Part shown: positions 33,863-44,705 of the stretch, one piece after another
Layout of the letters: every line of letters starts with the position of its first letter
Numbering within the stretch: position 1 is the first letter of the stretch
Assembly: GCF_009711205.1 (NCBI RefSeq)
Contig: NZ_WMIG01000001.1
Span: 186,001-250,000, forward strand
Direction: 5' to 3'
Source: Paracoccus litorisediminis
Lineage (GTDB): Bacteria > Pseudomonadota > Alphaproteobacteria > Rhodobacterales > Rhodobacteraceae
DNA: 64,000 bases
Translations under genes and position numbers: made by a program
Notes under the pieces: generated by a model
Seen by the model: the letters and a program-made list of their open reading frames with translations, nothing else
Told to the model about the DNA's origin: nothing
The model's database searches: none

Positions 33863-35524
33863 GTGAGCAGAATCACCAAACAGGTCCGACTCGGACTGAT
33901 GATCCTTTTGGCGTGGGCGCTGCCCATGGCTGTTGCCGCGGCACCTTTCGCGGCATTCGTCATGGATGCGCGAACCGGCAAGGAAATCTACGCCCAGAAT
34001 GCGGACACGCGCCTGCATCCGGCCTCTCTGACCAAGATGATGACGCTGTACATGGCGTTTACCGCCATTGAGCGTGGACAGGTCCGGCTGGATTCCAAAT
34101 TCACCGTGTCCAGCCATGCCGCGAACCAGCCGCCGTCGCGTCTGGGGCTGAAGCCGGGACAGAAAATCGAGCTGCGCTACCTGATCCGCGCGGCTGCGGT
34201 GAAATCGGCCAATGACGCTGCGACGACGATCGGCGAAAACCTCGCCGGGTCCGAGCCGAAGTTCGCCGCGCAGATGACCGCGATGGCCAAGGCGCTGGGG
34301 ATGCGGAATTCGAACTTCCGCAACGCCAACGGCCTGACCGTCGAAGGGCATTACTCGACCGCGCGCGACATGAGCCTGCTGGGCCGCCGCCTGTTCTATG
34401 ATTTCCCGCAATATTACTCGATCTTCTCGCGCCGTTCGGCGGATGCGGGGATCGCCACCGTCTCCAGCACGAACAAGCGCTTCCTTGACAGCTATGAGGG
34501 CGCGGACGGCATCAAGACGGGCTATACCCGCGCTGCCGGCTTCAACCTGACCGCCTCGGCCAAGCGCGGTTCCAAACGCATCATCGCGACCGTTCTGGGC
34601 GGCAATTCGACCGCGCATCGCAATCAGGTGATGGCGCAATTGCTGGACGCAGGCTTCGGCAGCGCCCCTCGCTCGGTCGGTGAGGTCAAGCCCGCCGCCC
34701 CCGATCTGATGGTCGAAAAGAAAGTGACCCGTCGCGTTCAGGTCGCGCGGATCGAGCCGACGCCAGTCTCGGCACCGGCATCCGAGCCGGTCACGGTCGT
34801 GGACGGGGACCGTCCAGTGGCCCGCGCCTCGACCGTGGCCATCGTGACACCCAAGGCGATTTCGGCGGCCGTTGCCAAGGCACAGGCTGCCTCGCGTCAG
34901 GCAGGCGCTTCCGGGACGGACTCGCGCCCGACGCGCAAGCCTTTGCCGCCGGTGGCCTCGGCCTCGACCAAGGGGTCGGATGATCTCTCGGTCGCCTCGC
35001 CGCGCCCGAGCAGCCGCCCCGAGGGTGACATGCCGGCCGACGTGACCCCGATCACTCCGCGCCCGGTGGCTGCACCGCGCCGCGACGAATCCGCCAGCCT
35101 TGCGCAGCCCGGCGCGGCCTCATTGTTCATGCTCAGCCCCCTGCCCGCCCCGGCGATCGAGCCAGAGGTTGGGCCAGAGGGTGAGCAGGCACAGGCCGAA
35201 ACCGGCGAAGAAATCATCCTTGCTGCCCGCGACGACAGCGACTCGGTCCAGACCAAGGCGACCCAGACGCTGAGCCGTCGTACCAGCGGCAATACGGGCT
35301 ATGGCGTTTCGCTGGGTCTTTACCGCTCGGAGGCCGAGGCGCAGAAATTGCTGCAGCGCGCCGCCCTGCAGGAAAGCGCGTCGCTGGGCAATGCCGCCAG
35401 CCGCGTCGATACCACCAAACGAGGATACGAGGCGAACTTCCTCGGCATGTCCAAGGACATGGCCGAACTCGCCTGCGGCCGCCTTGCTGCGCGACAGCAG
35501 AACTGCACGGTAATCGGACCTTAA
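33863..35524 (+). CDS. D-alanyl-D-alanine carboxypeptidase with C-terminal SPOR domain
   Basis: 553 residues from a GTG. Signal peptide about 1-27 (ends A-V-A-A-A-P). S11 penicillin-binding motifs: S55-L-T-K58, S115-A-N117 and K218-T-G220. The catalytic domain ends near 260. A long Pro/Ala/Ser-rich disordered linker (about 290-465) leads to a SPOR domain (about 478-553; Y-G-V-S-L-G-L-Y-R-S-E-A) that binds denuded peptidoglycan at division sites. It trims pentapeptides in the periplasm at septa. Compared with E. coli DacA, the SPOR end replaces the amphipathic membrane anchor. Confidence 0.93.
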   Translation: MSRITKQVRLGLMILLAWALPMAVAAAPFAAFVMDARTGKEIYAQNADTRLHPASLTKMMTLYMAFTAIERGQVRLDSKFTVSSHAANQPPSRLGLKPGQKIELRYLIRAAAVKSANDAATTIGENLAGSEPKFAAQMTAMAKALGMRNSNFRNANGLTVEGHYSTARDMSLLGRRLFYDFPQYYSIFSRRSADAGIATVSSTNKRFLDSYEGADGIKTGYTRAAGFNLTASAKRGSKRIIATVLGGNSTAHRNQVMAQLLDAGFGSAPRSVGEVKPAAPDLMVEKKVTRRVQVARIEPTPVSAPASEPVTVVDGDRPVARASTVAIVTPKAISAAVAKAQAASRQAGASGTDSRPTRKPLPPVASASTKGSDDLSVASPRPSSRPEGDMPADVTPITPRPVAAPRRDESASLAQPGAASLFMLSPLPAPAIEPEVGPEGEQAQAETGEEIILAARDDSDSVQTKATQTLSRRTSGNTGYGVSLGLYRSEAEAQKLLQRAALQESASLGNAASRVDTTKRGYEANFLGMSKDMAELACGRLAARQQNCTVIGP

Positions 35525-35557
35525 CCGTTCCCGAGGCAATTAGCGCAGTAGACTTTA

Positions 35558-35588
35558 CCGCCCGGTTCATGCCGGGCGGTTTCTTATT
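35558..35588 (+). terminator. Terminator after the carboxypeptidase gene
   Basis: 8-bp stem CCGCCCGG (35558-35565) with CCGGGCGG (35572-35579), loop TTCATG, then TTTCTTATT. The T tract overlaps the last codons of ccoS on the other strand. Confidence 0.85.
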
Positions 35589-35745
35589 ACGGCTTTGGCC
35601 GGTCGTCCCAATCCTTACTGAGGATGCGTTCGGCATCCCCCTTGGGATCTTCGAATTGCCTGCCGCGCAGCGCCCAGACAAAGGCCGCAAGCCCTACCGC
35701 ACCCAGCCCCAGCGACACGGGAATCAGGATCACGAGGATTTCCAT
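35587..35745 (-). CDS. ccoS: cbb3 oxidase assembly protein CcoS
   Basis: 52 residues, too short for a length filter but clearly coding: M-E-I-L-V-I-L-I-P-V-S-L-G-L, one transmembrane helix (about 4-26), then the family block W-A-L-R-G-R-Q-F-E-D-P and a polar tail. A strong AGGAGG lies upstream, and it starts 12 bases after the ccoI stop. CcoS is needed for haem/copper insertion in cbb3 oxidase. Last gene of ccoGHIS. Confidence 0.93.
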   Translation of the reverse strand: MEILVILIPVSLGLGAVGLAAFVWALRGRQFEDPKGDAERILSKDWDDRPKP

Positions 35746-35757
35746 GTCATCCTCCTT

Positions 35758-37947
35758 TCAGCGCAACCGCAGCGCGTTCAGCGTGACGCTGATCGAGCTG
35801 AGCGACATGGCCAGCGCCGCCATCAGCGGCGTGGCAAAGCCCGCAATCGCGAAGGGCACGGCGACGATATTGTAAAGGACCGAGATCGAGAAATTCTCCT
35901 TGATACGCGCGCGGGCCTTGCGGGCAACCATCAATGCCTCGGGCACCGGGCTCAGGTCATTCCCGAGCATCACCATGTCCGAAGCCGTCCGCGCCGCATC
36001 CAGCGCCGAAGCGGGCGACAGCGAGACATGCGCCATGCTGAGCGCGGCCGTATCGTTCAGCCCATCGCCCACCATCAGCACATGGCATCCCTCATCCGCC
36101 AAGGCGCCGACCCGGTCGGCCTTGGCCATGGGCGAAACACCGGCCTGCCATTCCGCGATGCCAAGCCGCCCGGCCAGATCGCGCACCACTGGTTCGGCAT
36201 CGCCCGACAGCAACACCACGCGACGACCGCTGGCCAGAATTTGCGTAACGGCCTCCTCGGCTCCGGGGCGCAGGCGATCGACGAAATCCAGACGGGTTGC
36301 GGGCGTGTCCGCAAACTGGAACCATGTTGCGGACATGGTGGCATCGCCATGACTGGCCCCCAGCCATTCCGCACGACCCAGACGGACCTGAGCGTCCCCC
36401 AGCATGGCCAAGACGCCATTGCCCGGCTGCTCCCGAACATCGCCCAGCACGGCGGGCACCGTTCCCACCGCAATCAGCGCCTGCGCCAAAGCCTGCGCCA
36501 GCGGATGCGACGAGGCCTGCGCCAGCGCCAAGGCCATGGGGCGCTGCTCCATCGGCAGCGGATCAAGCGAGACCAGTTGCGGCACGCCCATGGTCAGGGT
36601 CCCGGTCTTGTCGAAAACGACGGTATCGACCTCGGCCAAACGTTCCAGCGCCGTCCCGTCCTTGATCAGCAGTCCGCGCCGGAACAGCCGCCCCGAGGCC
36701 GCCGTCAACACCGCCGGGACCGCCAGCCCCAGCGCGCAGGGGCAGGTGATGATCAACACCGCCGCCGCGATATTCACCGCGCGGCGCAGGTCATGGGTCG
36801 CCAGATACCAGCCTAGGAAGCTGGCAAAGGCCAGCAGATGCACCATGGGCGAATAAAGCCGCGAGGCCCGCTCGGCCAGCGAGGTATAGCGCCCCCGCGC
36901 CGATTCCGCCGCCGCGACCAGTTGCGTCAGCCGGGCCAGTGAACTGTCCCGTCCCGCCGCCGTCACGCGCAGGATCAATTGCCCGGTCAGGTTCACCTCT
37001 CCGGCGGACAGCGCCATACCGGGCGCGGCGGGAACCGGGATGCTTTCGCCGGTCAGCAGGGCGCGGTCGATCTCGCTGGCGCCTTCGATGATCTCGCCAT
37101 CGGCGGGAACGCGGGCACCGGGACGCAGGCGGATAAGGTCACCGGGGATTAGTTCCGAAACGGGGACGGGCTCATCCCCGCTTGCGGTCAGGCGAAAGGC
37201 GCGGGGCACTTCCAGCGCAGTCAGCTCTTCGGCGGCGGAACGGGCCACGGCGCGGGTGCGGTAATCCAGATAGCGCCCGACCAGCAGGAAGAAGCACAGC
37301 ATCACCGCCGCGTCGAAATAGGCGTGATGACCGGAATGCAGCGTTTCAAAGACCGAAATCGCGCTGGCAAGGATCAGCGCCAACGAAATCGGCACATCCA
37401 TCCCCAGCCGCCCCGCCCGAAGCGACCGCGCCGCGCTGGAGAAAAACGGCTGCCCGGCAAAGGCCACCGTCGGCAGCGCGATCGCGCCCGAGATGAAATG
37501 GAACAGATCGCGGGTGGCATCCGCCGCACCCGACCAGACGGCGACGGACAGGATCATGATGTTCATCATCGCAAAGCCCGACACGCCGATCCGCATCAGG
37601 ATGTCGCGGCCCTGCCGGTCGGCGGCGGACGCGCTCAGCGCTGCGGGGTCCAGCTCATGCGCCTCATAGCCCACGGCCTCGACCACGGGAATCAGCTCCG
37701 GCGCAGCAAGGCCGGGCGCGTCTACGGTCACGCGGCGCAGGGTCAGGTTCACCCGCGCCTCGCGCACGCCGGGATGGGCCAGAAGCGCACGCTCGACATC
37801 GGAAATGCAGGTCGCGCAATGGATGGTCGGCAGGGACAGGATGATGTCTTCGGCCCCGCCCTGTCCAGCGATGCGCTGCGCGAGCGGGGCCGCGTCGCAG
37901 GCGGGACAGGCCGAGAGCCGGGCGTCGTGAAGTGTCGCGTCGCTCAT
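35758..37947 (-). CDS. ccoI: Copper-transporting P1B-type ATPase CcoI
   Basis: 729 residues. N-terminal C-P-A-C pair, then a heavy-metal-associated domain (about 38-100; I-H-C-A-T-C). Transport motif T-C-P-C-A-L-G-L near residue 400, D-K-T-G-T phosphorylation site, and M-V-G-D-G-L-N-D-T-A hinge. Eight predicted helices. CcoI/CtpA-type pumps export Cu+ to the periplasm for the CcoN binuclear centre rather than for detoxification. Two bases separate it from ccoH. Confidence 0.95.
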   Translation of the reverse strand: MSDATLHDARLSACPACDAAPLAQRIAGQGGAEDIILSLPTIHCATCISDVERALLAHPGVREARVNLTLRRVTVDAPGLAAPELIPVVEAVGYEAHELDPAALSASAADRQGRDILMRIGVSGFAMMNIMILSVAVWSGAADATRDLFHFISGAIALPTVAFAGQPFFSSAARSLRAGRLGMDVPISLALILASAISVFETLHSGHHAYFDAAVMLCFFLLVGRYLDYRTRAVARSAAEELTALEVPRAFRLTASGDEPVPVSELIPGDLIRLRPGARVPADGEIIEGASEIDRALLTGESIPVPAAPGMALSAGEVNLTGQLILRVTAAGRDSSLARLTQLVAAAESARGRYTSLAERASRLYSPMVHLLAFASFLGWYLATHDLRRAVNIAAAVLIITCPCALGLAVPAVLTAASGRLFRRGLLIKDGTALERLAEVDTVVFDKTGTLTMGVPQLVSLDPLPMEQRPMALALAQASSHPLAQALAQALIAVGTVPAVLGDVREQPGNGVLAMLGDAQVRLGRAEWLGASHGDATMSATWFQFADTPATRLDFVDRLRPGAEEAVTQILASGRRVVLLSGDAEPVVRDLAGRLGIAEWQAGVSPMAKADRVGALADEGCHVLMVGDGLNDTAALSMAHVSLSPASALDAARTASDMVMLGNDLSPVPEALMVARKARARIKENFSISVLYNIVAVPFAIAGFATPLMAALAMSLSSISVTLNALRLR

Positions 37948-37948
37948 C

Positions 37949-38413
37949 TTACTTCACCCGGCTGCCATGATAATGGTCGATGCGCTGGCGGAACTCGGTC
38001 CCGTCAGGGGCGGTCGCACGGATGCGGATGTTCCACACCCCCGAGGCCAGATCCATCGGCGCAACATAGACCCCGCCTTCATAGGTAAAGCGCGGATGCA
38101 GGTCGTCCTTGACATAGGTCGGGCGGCCCACTGTCACCTCAAGCGTTTCGACCGGGGCGGGATTGCCGCGCGCATCCTGGATCGACAGGGTCATTTCGCG
38201 CCCGTCATATTCGGGCGTCACCACCCATCCCAAAGCCTGCTGAAGGTTGCGGTCATGATCGAAGCTTTGCGAGGCGACATAGCTGTTCGCGACCTCCAGC
38301 CCCGGAAACGTGCCCACGGCCTTGATCGCCATGAATACATTGACCGCGATGATGGTCCCGAAGGCCCCAAGGGTAATCGCCAGCACATGCCGGCCGGTCA
38401 GTTGCCCGCTCAT
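37949..38413 (-). CDS. ccoH: cbb3 oxidase assembly protein CcoH (FixH)
   Basis: 154 residues. One N-terminal transmembrane helix (about 8-30; VLAITLGAFGTIIAVNVFMA), then a periplasmic FixH-like domain with N-S-Y-V-A-S-Q-S-F-D and W-V-V-T-P. An adjacent ATG three bases upstream (38416) is equally possible; the one used has better spacing from AAGGGG. Overlaps the ccoG stop. It stabilises CcoN/CcoP during assembly. Confidence 0.93.
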   Translation of the reverse strand: MSGQLTGRHVLAITLGAFGTIIAVNVFMAIKAVGTFPGLEVANSYVASQSFDHDRNLQQALGWVVTPEYDGREMTLSIQDARGNPAPVETLEVTVGRPTYVKDDLHPRFTYEGGVYVAPMDLASGVWNIRIRATAPDGTEFRQRIDHYHGSRVK

Positions 38414-39870
38414 CATTCGCCCCTTCCGTGGAATACCGTGTCGATGCTGGATTTCACGCCGTCGCCTGCATCCTCGACCCAAAGGGTCAGCTCGGCCTGT
38501 CCGCCCTCGGCCAGATCGGAACCGGGCGCAGCGGTCAGATAGATGCGCTGGCTGTGGGTGGTGTCGGCCTCGACCGGGATGGTGGTGTCAGCCAGCCCTT
38601 CCAGCAGCAGCACCGCCCCTTGCGGCGCCGTGCCATCCGGTCCCGCGACCGAAACGCGGAACTCGTGCTTCGCCCCCTGCTTGTTGCGCAGGCGCAGGAC
38701 ATAGGTGTTCCGGACCGCGCCATCGGCCATGGTCACGTAAAGCGGATTGCGCACCGGCGTCACGTTCAGATCAAAGGGTGAGCGCATGAACAGCGCGGCA
38801 ATCAGCGCAATCCCGATCCCGGCCCAAAGCGTGAAATACAACAGCGTCCGTGGCCGCAGGATGTGGCGCAACACGGATTTGGGCTTTTCGCCCGCGCGCT
38901 CGGCGGTTTCGTCCTTCAAGGCCATGTAGTCGATCAGCCCGCGCGGCTTGCCAATCTTGTCCATCACGTCATCGCAGGCGTCGATGCACAGCGCGCAGGT
39001 GATGCATTCCATCTGCTGCCCGTCGCGGATGTCGATGCCCATCGGGCAGACGTTCACGCAGGCCATGCAATCGATGCAGTCGCCCTTGGCCCCGCCATCC
39101 GAGCGCGTGGCCTCGCCCTTGGCGATCTTGCCGCGCGGCTCGCCACGCCAGTCGCGATAGGCGACGGTCAGGGTGTCCTCGTCCATCATCGCGGCCTGAA
39201 TGCGCGGCCAGGGACAGGCATAGATGCAGATCTGCTCGCGCGCGAAGCCGCCAAAGACAAAGGTCGTCGCGGTCATCACCCCCATGGTGATATAGGCGAC
39301 GGGATGCGCCTGCCCGGTGAACAGGTTGCCAAGCAGCGTCGGCGCGTCGGTGAAATAGAAAATCCACGCGCCCCCGGTCATCACCGCGATGATCAGCCAG
39401 ATCGTCCATTTCGTCAGCCGCAGCCGCAGCTTGCGCGCGTCCCAAGGTGCGTTCCACAGGCGGATCCGGGCATTGCGGTCGCCATCCACCCAACGCTCGG
39501 TCAGGATGAAAAGATCGGTCCAGACCGTCTGCGGGCAGGTATAGCCGCACCAGACCCGGCCAAGCGCCGAGGTGAACAGGAACAGCCCCAGCCCCGCCAT
39601 GACCAGAAGCCCGGCCACGAAATAGAATTCATGCGGCCAGATCTCGATCCAGAAAAAGAAGAAGCGGCGATTGGCCAGATCGACCAGCACCGCCTGATCG
39701 GGCAGATGCGGGCCCCGGTCCCAGCGGATCCAGGGCGTGATGTAATAGATCCCCAGCGTCACCGCCATGATGATCCATTTCAGATTGCGGAACCAGCCGT
39801 GGACGCGCCGGGGAAAGATCGGTTCACGGGCGGCATAAAGTCGTGGCGGGTCGATGTCGGATTGCGACAT
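38413..39870 (-). CDS. ccoG: cbb3 oxidase accessory ferredoxin-like protein CcoG
   Basis: 485 residues. Membrane helices occur in the first 230 residues (including T-L-G-I-Y-Y-I-T-P-W-I-R-W and W-C-G-Y-T-C-P-Q-T-V-W). A dicluster ferredoxin region follows (C-I-D-C-M-A-C-V-N-V-C-P and C-I-T-C-A-L-C-I-D-A-C). Another helix and an Ig-like periplasmic C-terminal domain (about 370-485) complete it. CcoG has been shown in Rhodobacter to act as a cupric reductase supporting CcoI-dependent copper delivery. Separated from ccoP by 155 bases with two hairpins. Confidence 0.95.
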   Translation of the reverse strand: MSQSDIDPPRLYAAREPIFPRRVHGWFRNLKWIIMAVTLGIYYITPWIRWDRGPHLPDQAVLVDLANRRFFFFWIEIWPHEFYFVAGLLVMAGLGLFLFTSALGRVWCGYTCPQTVWTDLFILTERWVDGDRNARIRLWNAPWDARKLRLRLTKWTIWLIIAVMTGGAWIFYFTDAPTLLGNLFTGQAHPVAYITMGVMTATTFVFGGFAREQICIYACPWPRIQAAMMDEDTLTVAYRDWRGEPRGKIAKGEATRSDGGAKGDCIDCMACVNVCPMGIDIRDGQQMECITCALCIDACDDVMDKIGKPRGLIDYMALKDETAERAGEKPKSVLRHILRPRTLLYFTLWAGIGIALIAALFMRSPFDLNVTPVRNPLYVTMADGAVRNTYVLRLRNKQGAKHEFRVSVAGPDGTAPQGAVLLLEGLADTTIPVEADTTHSQRIYLTAAPGSDLAEGGQAELTLWVEDAGDGVKSSIDTVFHGRGE

Positions 39871-39907
39871 GTCTGGCTCCTCAAGGCGCGCGACCGGGTG
39901 GTTTGCG

Positions 39908-39950
39908 CCTGAATCTGCGTCCGAACCGAGCGCAGCAGTTGGAATTCAGG
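39908..39950. repeat. Inverted repeat A in the ccoP-ccoG gap
   Basis: Arms CCTGAAT (39908-39914) and ATTCAGG (39944-39950) enclosing a second stem CTGCG (39915-39919) with CGCAG (39931-39935). First of two adjacent hairpins. Confidence 0.6.
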
Positions 39951-39951
39951 C

Positions 39952-39989
39952 ACCGGTCCCCAGGGAAACGCGCAAGTCCGGGGACCGGT
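39952..39989. repeat. Inverted repeat B in the ccoP-ccoG gap
   Basis: Perfect 10-bp arms ACCGGTCCCC (39952-39961) and GGGGACCGGT (39980-39989) with an 18-base loop and no T tract. Likely an mRNA stabiliser or attenuator at the 3' end of ccoNOQP rather than a full terminator. Confidence 0.65.
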
Positions 39990-40025
39990 ACCACCGTAGC
40001 CCGTTGCCGGGCCGCGGATCAGGAT

Positions 40026-41060
40026 TCATTCGCCGCCGCCAAGTCCGTGGACATAAGAGGCAACGGCGCGGATATCGGCCTCGGACAGGCGGCCCGACCA
40101 TGCCGGCATGACGCCGAAGGGGCCGTCATGAACGATGCGGGTGATCGTCGCCGGGTCCGAGCCATAGAGCCAGACCGCGTCGGTCAGGTCCGGCGCACCC
40201 TGCTCGCGGTCGCCCTTGCCGTCCTCGCCGTGGCAGGACACGCAATTATCGGCAAAGATCGTCGCGCCTTCGGCCGCCAGCGTCGCATCATACGGCTTGC
40301 CGCCCAGTTCCAGCACATGATTCACGACCTGCCGGATCTGGGTCCGGTCCAGCATCCCGTCGGTGCCAAAGCGCGGCATTTCCGAATAGCGGGTGTCGCC
40401 ATCCTTGGGATCGCGGATACCGTGCTGGACGGTGGCATAGATCTGCTCAAGCGAGCCGCCCCACAGCCAGTCATTGTCCAGAAGCGAGGGATAGCCCGTG
40501 GCCCCACCCGCGCCTGAGCCGTGGCACTGCGCGCACCATGTCCGGAAAATCGCGCCACCCGCATTGGCGGTGTAATTCGCCAGTTCCGGGTCGGTGGCGA
40601 TCTGTTCCAGCGGGGTTTCGACCAGCCGGGCCTGAATCGGCGCATTGGCCTCGGCAAAGCGGCTGATGTCGGCGGCGACCTCGGCGCGATTGTTGGTTCC
40701 CAGCAACCCTTGGGTCGCCCGCGTCACCATCGGGATCGCCGGATAAAGGAACATGTAGATGACCGCCCAGACGATGGTCGCGTAAAAGGTCCACAGCCAC
40801 CAGCGCGGCAGAGGGTTGTCGTATTCCTCGATTCCGTCCCAGCTATGGCCGGTCGAGGGAACTTCGACCACCACCCGCGCGCCCTTGCGGTCGCGCACGA
40901 CGCGGGTGCTGCCGGGCTTGTGCAGCGGCTCGCCATCGGGGCCTAGTGGCGGGTCGGCGGCGATCTGCGCCTCATGCGTCTTGTCTGCGGCCACGCGCTC
41001 CAGCTCGATCCGGTTGTCGGGGTTCTTGGGGCTGGTGTGTTCGTCATCCGTGTCGGCCAT
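40026..41060 (-). CDS. ccoP: cbb3 oxidase di-haem subunit CcoP, with N-terminal extension
   Basis: 344 residues. After a long hydrophilic N-terminus (about 1-70) comes the family's [10 protein letters not shown] and P-L-P-R-W-W (about 71-90), a transmembrane helix (about 91-113) and two cytochrome c domains with C-A-Q-C-H and C-V-S-C-H haem sites. CcoP passes electrons from the bc1 complex/cytochrome c to CcoO. Usual CcoP proteins have only some 10-25 residues before the W-D-G-I block, so about 50 residues are extra. ATG overlaps the ccoQ TGA. Confidence 0.95.
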   Translation of the reverse strand: MADTDDEHTSPKNPDNRIELERVAADKTHEAQIAADPPLGPDGEPLHKPGSTRVVRDRKGARVVVEVPSTGHSWDGIEEYDNPLPRWWLWTFYATIVWAVIYMFLYPAIPMVTRATQGLLGTNNRAEVAADISRFAEANAPIQARLVETPLEQIATDPELANYTANAGGAIFRTWCAQCHGSGAGGATGYPSLLDNDWLWGGSLEQIYATVQHGIRDPKDGDTRYSEMPRFGTDGMLDRTQIRQVVNHVLELGGKPYDATLAAEGATIFADNCVSCHGEDGKGDREQGAPDLTDAVWLYGSDPATITRIVHDGPFGVMPAWSGRLSEADIRAVASYVHGLGGGE

Positions 41061-41260
41061 CACTTGACCTCCTCTGGGCCCTCGGGCTGCCCCTCAAGGG
41101 CCGGGCTTTTCTCATTGCGGAAGATGCTTTCGGCGGCGTCGCGATGCAGCGGTCGCGAGCCCGGCCGCCACGCGAACAGGATGGTCCCGACAAAGAACAG
41201 GACCAGAAGCACCAGCACCCAGCTATCGGCCAGCTGACGCAGGAAGGAATAATGCTCCAT
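41060..41260 (-). CDS. ccoQ: cbb3 oxidase subunit CcoQ
   Basis: 66 residues: one transmembrane helix (about 12-30; [18 protein letters not shown]) followed by a polar tail with W-R-P-G-S-R. CcoQ protects or stabilises the oxidase when oxygen is present. Nine bases follow ccoO, and its stop overlaps ccoP. Confidence 0.92.
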   Translation of the reverse strand: MEHYSFLRQLADSWVLVLLVLFFVGTILFAWRPGSRPLHRDAAESIFRNEKSPALEGQPEGPEEVK

Positions 41261-41269
41261 CCCCGCCCC

Positions 41270-41995
41270 CTACCTGTTCGGGTCCGGCTCGAAGGTCGAG
41301 AAGTCGACCATCGTGCCCAGCACCTGCAGATAGGCCACCAGCGCATCCATTTCCGAGACGCCGGCGCGGCGGTCGAAATTGCGCTGCTGCGCGCCGGGAT
41401 AGCGTTCCTCAAGCCCAGAGGCGTCGGCATCCGGGTCGGCCTGCGCACGGAAGTCGGTGATCGCGGCCTCGACCATCTCGTCGCTATAGGGGACGCCCAC
41501 GACGGCATCGGTCGACAGCCGCTCGCGCATGTTCGAGGGGTCGATGATCCGGTCATGCAGGAAGCCGTAAGCGGGCATGATCGATTCCGGCACGACCGCC
41601 TGCGGGTTGGTCAGGTGGTCGATATGCCATTCATCCGAATAGCGCCCGCCGACCCGCGCCAGATCCGGCCCGGTGCGTTTCGATCCCCACTGGAACGGGT
41701 GGTCATACATAGATTCCGCAGCAAGGCTGTAATGACCGTAACGCTCGACCTCATCCCTCATCGGGCGGATCATCTGGCTGTGGCAGACATAGCAGCCCTC
41801 GCGGACATAGATGTCGCGGCCCTTCAGCTCCAAGGGGGTGTAGGGACGGACGCCCGTCACCTTCTCGATGGTGTTTTCCAGATAGAACAGCGGCGCGATC
41901 TGAACGATGCCGCCGATGGTGACGACGATGAAGGAAAAGACCAGCAGCAGCGTGGCGTTCTTTTCAAGGATCTTGTGCTTTTCAAGGATTGCCAT
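41270..41995 (-). CDS. ccoO: cbb3 oxidase mono-haem subunit CcoO
   Basis: 241 residues. N-terminal anchor helix (about 13-36), haem site [12 protein letters not shown] (about 66-77), and the axial methionine in the M-P-A-Y or M-Y-D region. Cytochrome c subunit delivering electrons to CcoN. Ends 9 bases before ccoQ and starts 9 bases after ccoN. Confidence 0.95.
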   Translation of the reverse strand: MAILEKHKILEKNATLLLVFSFIVVTIGGIVQIAPLFYLENTIEKVTGVRPYTPLELKGRDIYVREGCYVCHSQMIRPMRDEVERYGHYSLAAESMYDHPFQWGSKRTGPDLARVGGRYSDEWHIDHLTNPQAVVPESIMPAYGFLHDRIIDPSNMRERLSTDAVVGVPYSDEMVEAAITDFRAQADPDADASGLEERYPGAQQRNFDRRAGVSEMDALVAYLQVLGTMVDFSTFEPDPNR

Positions 41996-42004
41996 GATCG
42001 GTCC

Positions 42005-43834
<1,830 letters not shown>

Positions 43835-43859
43835 TCATACGCGGGGGAAAGGAGCGACC

Positions 43860-44693
43860 ATGCCGTACAAATCCATTCTGACTGTGATGACGAGCGAGGC
43901 CCAGCACGAACAGCTGGAATCCGCCATCGCCATGACCCGCCGCGAGGAAGGCCATCTGGACGCGTTCTGCCTTGGGATCGACCACACGCAAAGCGGCTAC
44001 TACTATGCCGGGGCATCGGCCTATGTGTTCCAGGAGTCGATCGATCAGGCGATGGCGGCAGCCGCGGCGCTGGAACACAAGGTCCGCGACCGCCTGCATG
44101 CCGAGGATATCCGTTGGGCCGTTGATTCGGCGGTGGCCCAGATGGGCGGGCTGTCCACCTTGGTCGGCATGCGCGCGCGCTATGCCGATCTGGTGGTGAT
44201 GGGCCAGCCCTATGGCAAGGACGCGCCCCCCGACGCCGAGGCGATCACCGAAGCCGCGCTGTTCGAAGGCTCGGCCCCGGTGCTGATCGTGCCGGGCCAC
44301 CTGCGCGAGCCCTTCGGCAAGAAGATCCTGATCGCGTGGAACCAGTCGAGCGAGGCCATGGTGGCCGTCCGCCGCGCCATGCCGCTGCTACAGGCCGCCG
44401 AGCAGGTCGAGATCACGGTGATCGATCCCTCACCCAATGGTCCCGAACGCTCGGACCCCGGCGGGGCGCTGTGCCAGATGCTGACCCGTCAGGGCGTCAA
44501 GGCCGAGATCGCCGTTCTGGCCCGCACGCTGCCCCAGATCAGTGAGATCATCAACCGCCGCGCCACCGAGATCGGCGCAGACATGGTGGTGATGGGCGCT
44601 TACGGCCATTCGCGCTTCCGTCAGGCGATTCTGGGCGGTGCCACGCGCAATATGCTGGAGAAAGCCACGGTCCCGGTCTTCATGGCGCGCTAG
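43860..44693 (+). CDS. Tandem universal stress protein
   Basis: 277 residues, two Usp domains (about 1-140 and 150-277). The second has the ATP/phosphate motif G-A-Y-G-H-S-R-F-R-Q-A-I-L-G-G-A-T, while the first (V-V-M-G-Q-P-Y-G-K-D) lacks it, so probably only one site binds nucleotide. Divergent from ccoN and sharing the FNR box; anaerobic induction fits Usp proteins seen beside cbb3 operons. GGAAAGGAG precedes the ATG. Confidence 0.93.
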   Translation: MPYKSILTVMTSEAQHEQLESAIAMTRREEGHLDAFCLGIDHTQSGYYYAGASAYVFQESIDQAMAAAAALEHKVRDRLHAEDIRWAVDSAVAQMGGLSTLVGMRARYADLVVMGQPYGKDAPPDAEAITEAALFEGSAPVLIVPGHLREPFGKKILIAWNQSSEAMVAVRRAMPLLQAAEQVEITVIDPSPNGPERSDPGGALCQMLTRQGVKAEIAVLARTLPQISEIINRRATEIGADMVVMGAYGHSRFRQAILGGATRNMLEKATVPVFMAR

Positions 44694-44705
44694 GCCGCGG
44701 GCGAT

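Noticed and set aside
39871..40025. A protein gene between ccoP and ccoG
   Set aside because: Only hairpins and short frames without ribosome sites.
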